From positions 1 to 23,163 of the forward strand of contig DAINCF010000032.1 of assembly GCA_036732565.1 (NCBI GenBank): a DNA stretch of 23,163 nucleotides, written 5' to 3'. Source of the DNA: JAIVJN01 sp036732565 (GTDB lineage: Bacteria; Acidobacteriota; Vicinamibacteria; Vicinamibacterales; UBA2999). A program made the translations under genes and the position numbers. Shown piece after piece: positions 6,628 to 12,712 of this stretch. The first letter of the stretch is position 1. Each line of letters opens with the position of its first letter. The notes under the pieces were generated by a model. The model saw nothing but the letters and a program-made list of their open reading frames with translations, was not told where the DNA came from and ran no database searches.

Positions 6628-7035
6628 AGCGCGTTCAGCGTTACACGAATACCAGATTGTCGCAAATGCGCAGCCTCCGGCTAGCCTCGGACAGACCTAC
6701 GGCCGAACCCGCTACCGGCAGGCGGAAGGGCAGACCCCGAGCAGTTCGAGAACGCCGACGCGGGAGAGATAGATGAGTGGCGAGCTGTCGGCAACGACCA
6801 GCAACGGTCGCGCGGTTCAGCGTCGGCTGTCTGTGATGGCGTCTCGCCGAAGGTCATCGACATGGCAGTCGAAGGCGTACAGGCCATGGCGGCCGGCGTG
6901 GAACGCCGGCGACTTCTTCGGTGGGTTGTTCGGCGGAGCGCCGAAAGGTACGAAGACGACACACTGAGGGCAGGGACACACGCCGTCTCGAGGCCGTTCC
7001 GGTTCGATGGCTCAATCGGCTGGCGGCGTGATGCG
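6628..7035. other. interval without a full gene; holds only a PIN remnant
   Basis: Between the Crp/Fnr gene start and the end of the secreted protein at 7039 I see no complete gene. Several ORFs cross it on both strands (for example 6773-6967 plus and 6681-7061 minus), but they are serine/arginine-rich and lack ribosome binding sites. The only recognisable protein sequence is the PIN-domain start at 6712-6804 on the minus strand, listed separately. Confidence 0.6.
6712..6804 (-). pseudogene. PIN-domain protein N-terminal remnant
   Basis: On the minus strand about 30 residues read LLVVADSSPLIYLSRVGVLELLG. This matches the first beta strand and helix of PIN-domain nucleases (DUF3368-type), with the first catalytic aspartate in VADSSPL. 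After LLG the frame meets CPSACR and a stop, and no continuation with the other acidic residues appears in any frame. A stop also lies a few codons upstream. Intact relatives are often toxins paired with an antitoxin, but no antitoxin gene is visible beside it. This is a dead fragment. Confidence 0.55.
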
Positions 7036-7038
7036 TCG

Positions 7039-7836
7039 CTAGTGTCGATTGCGGCATCCACGACCGTTGGTTTTCGGCGCGTACGGGTTTTCCCATGTCA
7101 TGCAGGGAAACGCGGTCTCAACGTAGTTCGCAGGCACTTCGAAGAGAGCTGCCGGCGGTTCCGCGCGGGTGATCTTCGTCAGTCGATGCTCGACGATGCC
7201 GACTTCGACGTCCTCTCGCCGGCCGTACACCATCAGCTGCAATTCCGACGAGACCCACCGCTCCCCACGGCCCATACCCGTCACGGACGCGGGCAGCAAC
7301 ATGTTGAACCGCGTCCCCGTAGTGTGGACACCTGCCAGCGAGCGTTGCCCCAGGGATTCCTCGTCGAGCGGACTGGCCATGAACGAGACGAAGCGAGTCA
7401 TTGACAGGGGCAGTACGAATTTGTTGTTGGTGCAGCCACCCCCAATCATCATCGCGAACATTGCGCGTGTCCCCTTGATCGCGGTTCGTGCGACGGTGTC
7501 CAGGGCATACGTCACACGGCTGTTGGCCTCGAGCGTGATGAAGACCCGCTGCAGACTCATCCCCTCGATGAAGTCCACTCGCACGCGCCCCGCACCATCG
7601 CGGTAATAGCGCGCGGTGGATTGCATCGCCGCCGTCCCACTGTTCGCTGTGGCGTGCCACGTCGTCACGGCTTCCGCTGAGAAGGGCGCATCGCGCACAG
7701 GTGCGGCAATGCAGTGGGGGGTTCTGCTCCAGAACTCTTGCGCGGAGGCGTCGGCTTGGGCGAGAACTCTCGTGGAGCCCACTATCAACACAGTCAGAGC
7801 GATCGAGGCAGCTAGCAGAAGCGGCAACCGTTTCAT
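7039..7836 (-). CDS. secreted protein of unknown function
   Basis: The start is ATG 7836, supported by CAGGAG seven bases upstream; the longer frame from 7857 only adds a basic leader. The 265-residue product has a Sec signal peptide (hydrophobic ~4-20, cleavage near VLAQ). The mature part has a pattern I recall from unnamed Acidobacteriota exported proteins: FSAEAVTTWHAT, DGAGRVRVDFIEG, a strand-rich middle, SLGQRSLAGVHTTGTRF, ERWVSSELQLMV, ITRAEPPAALFEVPANY. The overall look (paired antiparallel strands, substrate-cupping shape) suggests a LolA/LolB-like or DUF4412-like fold, but that is only an impression. A CTNN cysteine and two others could form disulfides. It lies alone, and the function is unknown. 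Confidence 0.8.
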   Translation of the reverse strand: MKRLPLLLAASIALTVLIVGSTRVLAQADASAQEFWSRTPHCIAAPVRDAPFSAEAVTTWHATANSGTAAMQSTARYYRDGAGRVRVDFIEGMSLQRVFITLEANSRVTYALDTVARTAIKGTRAMFAMMIGGGCTNNKFVLPLSMTRFVSFMASPLDEESLGQRSLAGVHTTGTRFNMLLPASVTGMGRGERWVSSELQLMVYGRREDVEVGIVEHRLTKITRAEPPAALFEVPANYVETAFPCMTWENPYAPKTNGRGCRNRH

Positions 7837-8033
7837 GCGACGACTCCTGACGCACATCGAGCGATTCCCGAACGAAAGGAGCTGGCCGAGGCTTCACAGT
7901 TTACCTCGCAGCACTTCGATCGGGGTCACGAGCGATTGCCCTGGTCCGGACTGTAGCACCGTGCGTGAGCGACGTGACGAGCGGGGTCCGCGCTCGGGTT
8001 ATGATCCGCGCGTCCTTTCAACAAGGAGTGCAC

Positions 8034-9464
8034 GTGACAAGACTCGCCCTGCTCGGCCTCATTGTCCTCGTCGCTCCGGCCATGAGCGTAACGGCGCAGC
8101 CGGCACCCACGGCCAAGAAGCACGCGCTCGCGCTCGTCCAGAAGCAGCACAGCGATCTCGTCGCGATGAGCGATCGGATCTGGGAGCTCGCCGAGACGGC
8201 GTTGCGTGAAGAACAGTCCGCGAAGGTGCTGGCTGATTACGCGGAAGCGAAGGGTTTCAGGGTCGAACGCGGTGTCGCGGGGCTGCCGACGGCATTCGTC
8301 GCGAGTTACGGCGAAGGGCGGCCGGTCATCGCGATCATGGGCGAGTACGATGCGCTGCCCGGGATCTCGCAGAAGGCGTCCGCGGTCAAGGAGCCGCTTC
8401 GCGAAGGGGCCGCCGGTCACGGCTGCGGGCACAACCTGTTCGGCGCCGCGAGCCTTGGCGCGGCTGTCGCGATCAAAGAGATGATCGCGGCCGGTACGCT
8501 GACAGGGACGATCCGGTTCCTCGCCACGCCGGCCGAGGAATCGATCGGCGGGAAGATTTTCATGATTCGCGACGGCGTCTTCAAGGACGTCGACGCCGTG
8601 CTCGTGTGGCACCCGGCCGACGCGACGAAGGTCGACTACGAAGGCGCGCAGGCGAACGTGCAGTTCTTCGTCGAGTTCAAGGGGCGGACCGCGCACGCCG
8701 CCGCCGACCCGTGGAACGGCCGCAGCGCGTCCGATGCTATCGAGGCGTTCACGCATGGCCTGAACCTGCTGCGCGAGCACGTCAAGCCGACGGTCCGTAT
8801 CCACTACACCGTCCAGCGCGCGGGCGACGTTCCGAACGTGGTGCCCGACTACGGGCGGATCCTCACCTGGGTCCGCGACTCGCGGCGGAAAGGAGTGGAA
8901 GAGGTCTTCGCGCGCGTGCAGGAGATCGCGCGCGGCGCCGCGCTCATCGGCGGCGTCGAGAGCACGCTCACGGTCCAGACCGGCTACACCGACATGAACA
9001 TCCTCGAATCGGGGCTGAAGCTGCTGCACGAAAACCTGACGCTCGTCGGCGAGCCGTCCTACACCGCCGAGGAGCAGTCGTTCGCGCGCGCGTTGCAGAA
9101 AGCGACGGGGCAGGACGAGGTCGGGATGAACGCGAAGCTGGAGCCGCTGAAGCCGATCGCGAGCGACCCGCCGGGCGGATCCACCGACGTCGGCGACGTG
9201 AGCTGGATCGCACCAACCCTGCACTTCTCCGTGGCGACGGCGCCGAAAGGCGTGCCGTGGCACGCGTGGCCGGTGGTCGCGAGCAGCCGCATGTCGATCG
9301 GGTACAAGGGCATGATGGTCGCCTCGCAGGTGCTCGCAGCGACCGCGGTCGACGTCTTCGCCGACGCGGCAAAGCTCGAGAGCATCAAGGTGGAGTGGCG
9401 GCAGAAGATGAAGGGCGTCACTTACCGCTGGCTGATTCCAGACGGACCGCCGGTTGTGAAGTAG
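8034..9464 (+). CDS. exported M20 family amidohydrolase, AbgB-like
   Basis: The start is GTG 8034, chosen because AAGGAG ends seven bases upstream and the next residues form a signal peptide (RLALLGLIVLVAPAMSVTAQ). The mature protein of about 455 residues is an M20 di-metal hydrolase. EYDALPG (~105-111) and HGCGHN (~129-134) supply metal ligands, PAEE (~167-170) provides the general base and ligand, WHP (~192-194) another ligand, and a C-terminal HAW histidine completes the site. The lid domain sits at ~205-320. The closest subfamily by motif is the AbgB/aminobenzoyl-glutamate or indole-acetyl-amino-acid hydrolase group, which cleaves amide bonds. Being exported, it probably works on extracellular or periplasmic amides. 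It has no operon partner in the window, and the substrate is not determinable. Confidence 0.92.
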   Translation: MTRLALLGLIVLVAPAMSVTAQPAPTAKKHALALVQKQHSDLVAMSDRIWELAETALREEQSAKVLADYAEAKGFRVERGVAGLPTAFVASYGEGRPVIAIMGEYDALPGISQKASAVKEPLREGAAGHGCGHNLFGAASLGAAVAIKEMIAAGTLTGTIRFLATPAEESIGGKIFMIRDGVFKDVDAVLVWHPADATKVDYEGAQANVQFFVEFKGRTAHAAADPWNGRSASDAIEAFTHGLNLLREHVKPTVRIHYTVQRAGDVPNVVPDYGRILTWVRDSRRKGVEEVFARVQEIARGAALIGGVESTLTVQTGYTDMNILESGLKLLHENLTLVGEPSYTAEEQSFARALQKATGQDEVGMNAKLEPLKPIASDPPGGSTDVGDVSWIAPTLHFSVATAPKGVPWHAWPVVASSRMSIGYKGMMVASQVLAATAVDVFADAAKLESIKVEWRQKMKGVTYRWLIPDGPPVVK

Positions 9465-9588
9465 CGGGCCAAACCGGAGTTGCCGGTCACGGCGTCACCG
9501 TCCCTCGTCGCTAGGCGCTGACGCGTCCTGCCGCCTCTCCGCGCGCCGAGTCCAGAACGGGCCGATGTGCGATCCTGAGCGATCGCTA

Positions 9589-9756
9589 CTACGTCAGGGC
9601 GTATGCCAGACCAAACAGTCCGACGACCACGGCAAAGCCGACGCCGCCTTCCGAAAGCCGATCGCTGGGTGCACCGCCGCGGTATCTGCCGAGCGTAAAC
9701 GCCCGCAGCGTGGAATAGCCAACCCAGCGAATGAGTTCTTCGATGACGTCCTGCAT
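9589..9756 (-). CDS. small membrane protein of 55 residues, hypothetical
   Basis: From ATG 9756 to a TAG at 9589-9591, with GGAGG nine bases upstream on the minus strand. The product starts with an amphipathic segment (QDVIEELIRWVGYSTLRAF), then a glycine-rich loop with TLGRYRGGAPSDRLSEG, and ends in a hydrophobic helix (VGFAVVVGLFGLAYAL). This looks like a small single-pass membrane protein. It lies downstream of the sigma factor gene in the same orientation with an 81-base gap, so it may be part of the same transcript. The family is not recognised, but the coding pattern and ribosome binding site make it believable. Confidence 0.6.
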   Translation of the reverse strand: MQDVIEELIRWVGYSTLRAFTLGRYRGGAPSDRLSEGGVGFAVVVGLFGLAYALT

Positions 9757-9837
9757 TGAGGGCCGCCTCCAGAGATCGTATGCACTGTGGCTGGCGGATG
9801 GCCGGCCTCTGTGCGCGCGACGGCGGTAAGCCGTCGG

Positions 9838-10704
9838 CTAGCCATCGAGCACGGTCAGATCGAGTCGGCTGACCCGCTCGGAGTTGGTGAGGATGTCGAT
9901 CTCGACGATCTTCCCGCCGCCAACGGTAAAGGTCATGACCGCGAACGGCTTTCCTTCGAGCGTGCAGAACGCCCCAGCGACGCCGTTGACGAGTACCAGG
10001 CGCCTGAGCAGGCCGGCGCGTGAGAACATCTGCGCTCCGCGAGCCACCTCCTCCGCACCGCGGACCTCGACGCTTGGCCCCACCGCGCCAGCGTCCCGAC
10101 GGAGCACAACGTCGGGGTGAAGGACGGCGACGAGCCGCTGGAAGTCCCGGTCGTGCGCAGCGGCCAGAAACGCCTCGACCAGGCCTCGCTGCACCTCCAC
10201 ATCGGCGTCAGAAACAGCGTTCCGCGTCTGAACGCGGCGACGGGCGCGGCTGGCAAGTTGGCGGGCCGCATCAGGGGTGCGCTCGATGATCGGCGCGATC
10301 TCCGCGAAGGACAGGTCGAACACATCGTGCAGCACGAACGCGACGCGCTCGGCCGGCGTCAACGTCTCGAGCACCACGAGCAGTGCAAGGCCGACACTGT
10401 CGGCTAGCAGCGCTGCATGCTCCGGACTCGTTCCCTCAGCGCGGTCGATGATCGGCTCGGGCGAGTGAGTCTCGTTCCGCGTCTTGCGTGACCGGAGCAT
10501 GTTCAGCGAGATGCGGGCGACGACGGTTGTCAACCACGCGCCCAGATTGTCGACCTCGCCATGGGCCGTTCCGCTCAGCCGGAGCCAGGCTTCTTGGACG
10601 GCGTCCTCGGCCTCGCTGAGCGAGCCCAGCATGCGATAGGCGACGGCCCGCAAGCGGGGCCGCTGCTCTTCGAACCGTTCCGCCAGCCACTCGCGCTCAT
10701 CCAT
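9838..10704 (-). CDS. sigJ: RNA polymerase sigma factor, SigJ/ECF41 type with C-terminal SnoaL-like domain
   Basis: A 288-residue protein from ATG 10704. Region 2 spans ~8-75 (ERFEEQRPRLRAVAYRMLGSLSEAEDAVQEAWLRL, WLTTVVARISLNMLRSR). Region 4 spans ~108-160, with LTPAERVAFVLHDVFDLSFAEIAPIIERTPDAARQLASRARRR as the promoter -35 reader. The C-terminal half (~168-288) is a SnoaL/NTF2-like domain (VEAFLAAAHDRDFQRLVAVLHPDVVLRRD, then FTVGGGKIVEIDI). This replaces a separate anti-sigma factor in the ECF41 group, where it tunes activity. The linker has HSPEPI where I remember WLPEP in classical ECF41, and the end has NSERVSRL rather than NPDKL, so this is a divergent member. It diverges from a VOC gene, and three matching promoter motifs lie around the intergenic region. 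Confidence 0.9.
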   Translation of the reverse strand: MDEREWLAERFEEQRPRLRAVAYRMLGSLSEAEDAVQEAWLRLSGTAHGEVDNLGAWLTTVVARISLNMLRSRKTRNETHSPEPIIDRAEGTSPEHAALLADSVGLALLVVLETLTPAERVAFVLHDVFDLSFAEIAPIIERTPDAARQLASRARRRVQTRNAVSDADVEVQRGLVEAFLAAAHDRDFQRLVAVLHPDVVLRRDAGAVGPSVEVRGAEEVARGAQMFSRAGLLRRLVLVNGVAGAFCTLEGKPFAVMTFTVGGGKIVEIDILTNSERVSRLDLTVLDG

Positions 10705-10705
10705 C

Positions 10706-10732
10706 GGTCACATTCCTCGATCGTGCGGTGTC
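10706..10732 (+). promoter_or_regulatory. candidate ECF41-type promoter, distal, toward the VOC gene
   Basis: GGTCACA at 10706-10712, then exactly 16 bases, then TGTC at 10729-10732. The ECF41 consensus as I remember it is TGTCACA-N16-CGTC. The -35 half begins just two bases upstream of the sigma factor start codon, so this promoter overlaps the translation-initiation region of the divergent gene. A transcript from here would carry a ~155-base leader before the VOC start at 10896. Confidence 0.55.
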
Positions 10733-10742
10733 ATGCACGTCA

Positions 10743-10769
10743 GACCCGCGAGAGCCGGCTGATGTGACC
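10743..10769 (-). promoter_or_regulatory. candidate ECF41-type promoter of the sigma factor gene
   Basis: Read on the minus strand: GGTCACA at 10769-10763, exactly 16 bases, then GGTC at 10746-10743. The -10 element ends 38 bases before the sigma factor ATG at 10704, a normal distance. It has the same hexamer and spacing as the two plus-strand copies, so autoregulation by the sigma factor is likely. Confidence 0.6.
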
Positions 10770-10832
10770 GGGTGGCTGCCCGGAGCGACTCTCGAGTCCA
10801 TGTACCCGGGCGCACGCTGGCTCATCCTCAGC

Positions 10833-10859
10833 GGTCACATTGGCTCGCCGCCACGTGTC
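10833..10859 (+). promoter_or_regulatory. candidate ECF41-type promoter of the VOC gene, proximal
   Basis: GGTCACA at 10833-10839, exactly 16 bases, then TGTC at 10856-10859. The element ends 36 bases before the VOC start codon at 10896, mirroring the sigma-gene promoter. It shares GGTCACATT and TGTC with the distal copy at 10706. Confidence 0.6.
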
Positions 10860-10895
10860 ATCCAGATAGTGATTAAAAACGCTGGAGGAACCGCC

Positions 10896-11273
10896 ATGTT
10901 AGAAAAAATCGTCTACACAGCCGTGTTCGTCACCGACCAGGACCGGGCGCTCGACTTCTACACGAACGTCCTTGGCTTCGAGAAGCGGGCCGACAACCCC
11001 ACACCTGACGGACCGCGGTTCGTGACCGTCGCCGTGAAGGGTCAGGACTTCCAACTCGTCCTCTGGCCAGGCACACCCGGGCAGGCGCAGCCGGTATTCG
11101 GCCGCATTCCGGCAACGTACACCATCGAGACGCGGGATTGCCGGAAGGCGTTCGAGGCGCTGAAGTCACGAGGCGTGAAGTTCGAGACGGAAGTGCTCGA
11201 GTACCCGTGGGGCTACGTCGCGGTGTTCCAGGATCCTGACAACAACCGGCTGCAGCTGCGAGAAGGCCGCTAG
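10896..11273 (+). CDS. VOC (glyoxalase/bleomycin resistance-like) protein, probable sigma target
   Basis: The start is ATG 10896 with GGAGGAA upstream; the longer frame to 10728 crosses promoter motifs and is not protein-like. The 125-residue product has two beta-alpha-beta-beta-beta units: IVYTAVFVTDQDRALDFYTNVLGFEKR (1st helix and strand), GPRFVTVAVKGQDFQLVLWPG, YTIETRDCRKAFEALKSRGVKFETEV, WGYVAVFQDPDNNRLQLRE. The glutamate in the last strand and Gln in DFQLVL could bind metal, but the usual first histidine is replaced by Thr/Val, so a classical glyoxalase is unlikely. Members include dioxygenases, fosfomycin or antibiotic resistance proteins and unknown binders. It is divergent to the sigma factor with matching promoters. 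ECF41 sigma factors commonly sit beside small oxidoreductase or carboxymuconolactone-type genes, and this would be a variant partner. Confidence 0.88.
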   Translation: MLEKIVYTAVFVTDQDRALDFYTNVLGFEKRADNPTPDGPRFVTVAVKGQDFQLVLWPGTPGQAQPVFGRIPATYTIETRDCRKAFEALKSRGVKFETEVLEYPWGYVAVFQDPDNNRLQLREGR

Positions 11274-11314
11274 CAAGGTCGCGCACGCCTAAGCGAAGAG
11301 CACGCTGCGAAATT

Positions 11315-11401
11315 GTACGTAGCGCAGGCCTTCAGGCCTGCCTCAGCGGTGAGAGCGACCCACCGACATGTGTGGCAGGCCTGAAGGCCTGCGCTACGTA
11401 C
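11315..11401. repeat. REPIN-like inverted repeat between convergent genes
   Basis: Two 28-base arms, 11315-11342 and 11374-11401, are perfect reverse complements separated by 31 bases. Each arm itself contains a small hairpin (CAGGCC-TTCA-GGCCTG in the left arm, the complement in the right). The element is therefore two inverted REP-like units, as in REPINs/BIMEs. It fills the space between the stop of the VOC gene (11273) and the stop of the desaturase (11420), so it may also end transcription from both sides, though no T-tract is present. I recall the same core scattered through Acidobacteriota genomes, where its spurious translation gives AGLKACAT. Confidence 0.85.
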
Positions 11402-11419
11402 GCTATCGGTTCCTCTCCG

Positions 11420-12400
11420 CTAGCGGCTGCGACCGCCGCCCACACACTCGCGCAGCACGCCCCAGTAGGTGGACGTCACGTGCGCACTGGTACGATACTG
11501 CTCGTCTTTCATCAGCTCGGCATGCACTCTCGGCAGGTGGAAGAACGGGACGCTCGGATACAGGTGGTGCTCGAGGTGATAGTTGATATACCGCGGCGCC
11601 ACGAATATCCGCTCGAACCACGATGGCAACACCGTGCGGGTGCGCGTGTACACGTGGTCGTTCTCAATCGCAAAGTGTTCCGCGATGCTCCGAACGCGCA
11701 GAATCATCTTGAGCCACGTCAGCAGCGGGAGCATCCAGAGCAGGAGAAACAACGGCCAGACGCGGAAGTAGGTGATTGCGGCCAGGGCGACGCCGAAGTA
11801 CAGCCATCGGGCCAGACCATACCAGTCGCGGGTCTTGGGCTGTGCCTCGTTGGCATCGGATAGATCCGCCGCTTCGAGAAGCTGCTGGTGCGTGTTCAGG
11901 CCGGAGACATCGCGCAGCAGGAGAGCGGCGAGGGCGGACCACGATTTCGGGAACTCCCATTCGCTGTTCTGCTTCCGCATCCGGTCGGGGTCGTTCTCGG
12001 TATTGACGTGCCGGTGATGCGCGAAGTGCGAGCCGCGATAGGCGCGGGTGGTGATGAAGAGAGGCCACGAGACGAAGAGCTCCGCGACGACGGCGTTGAT
12101 CGTCCGGTTCTTGAAGAGATGATAGTGCGCGCCCTCGTGCATCAACACGCCGAGCGCGTGCTGCCTGGCCCCAATCCACATCACGAAGATCGGCAGGAGC
12201 CATGGGTTCGCCAGCCGCTGGTAGAGGGCCATCGCGGCGATGACGGCCACCCACTCTGTGGCGATGGCGGCGACGCTGCGAAGCGGATTGATTGTGGAGA
12301 GCTCGCGGAGGAGCGGCGTCGGAAGCCGGGCCGGGATGTCCCCCTTGTAGACATCGGTGTCGCTGCTGGCGGATGCGCGTGCCGGAACGAGAGTGGCCAC
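11420..12400 (-). CDS. membrane fatty acid desaturase
   Basis: A 326-residue protein from GTG 12400 with AGGAG six bases upstream. The three histidine boxes that hold the di-iron site are all present: HEGAHYH (88-94), HFAHHRH (125-131) and HLEHH (275-279), plus an extra EHF at 241-243. Hydrophobic helices lie around 45-60, 68-88, 105-118, 195-212 and 215-230, giving the usual two hairpins in the membrane. It introduces a double bond into an acyl chain or a related lipid or carotenoid-like substrate, using electrons from ferredoxin or cytochrome b5-like carriers. The regiospecificity cannot be read. No electron-transfer partner is adjacent. A REPIN-like repeat follows the stop codon. Confidence 0.93.
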   Translation of the reverse strand: MATLVPARASASSDTDVYKGDIPARLPTPLLRELSTINPLRSVAAIATEWVAVIAAMALYQRLANPWLLPIFVMWIGARQHALGVLMHEGAHYHLFKNRTINAVVAELFVSWPLFITTRAYRGSHFAHHRHVNTENDPDRMRKQNSEWEFPKSWSALAALLLRDVSGLNTHQQLLEAADLSDANEAQPKTRDWYGLARWLYFGVALAAITYFRVWPLFLLLWMLPLLTWLKMILRVRSIAEHFAIENDHVYTRTRTVLPSWFERIFVAPRYINYHLEHHLYPSVPFFHLPRVHAELMKDEQYRTSAHVTSTYWGVLRECVGGGRSR

Positions 12401-12712
12401 GATGCGCTCCTGTGCCGAGAGTTCACGAACGCGGAGAGGCGCGGCCGATTCGTCTGCCAGCCACCCCCCTCAGCATCATGCCATGCAAGACGATGGGGCA
12501 GGTCCGCAAGTTTGTCGCCAGCGCTGCCGCGAAGAACGGTTCATCGACCCCGAGGGCCATCGCGTCTCCATCGATACCGCCGAGGCGGAACTCCGCAGCG
12601 GCGTCGTCCATTCGCAGCGACGAGGCCGGCAGGATCTCGTAACGGGCGCTTTCAGCGTTGCGCCGCACTCGCCAGGTGACGAGGGCAGGAGGTCCCACGT
12701 AGAATCACGCGG
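12401..12712. other. intergenic interval with a doubtful small ORF
   Basis: No sure gene lies here. A plus frame from ATG 12483 to 12716 (77 residues) has the codon-position GC pattern of real coding in its middle (CRQRCREERFIDPEGHRVS, then IDTAEAELRSG), but lacks a ribosome binding site and family resemblance. A minus frame at 12423-12698 is comparably open. Either could be a remnant. The last ~30 bases form the upstream region of the DUF1592 gene. Confidence 0.4.
12700..12705 (+). promoter_or_regulatory. possible -10 element for the DUF1592 gene
   Basis: TAGAAT lies 8 bases before the TTG at 12713 and 14 before ATG 12719. A weak -35 (GTGACG, 12676-12681) is 18 bases upstream. This would place the transcript start close to the start codon. 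Confidence 0.35.

Noticed and set aside
7926..9263. A 445-residue minus-strand frame opposite the M20 gene
   Set aside because: It is arginine/histidine/valine-rich without domains and mirrors the GC-rich codons of a clear M20 hydrolase with signal peptide and catalytic motifs on the plus strand.
11372..11863. Plus frame starting with MAGLKACAT
   Set aside because: This is the translation of the REPIN-like repeat followed by antisense of the desaturase. I recall AGLKACAT as a common spurious peptide in this phylum.
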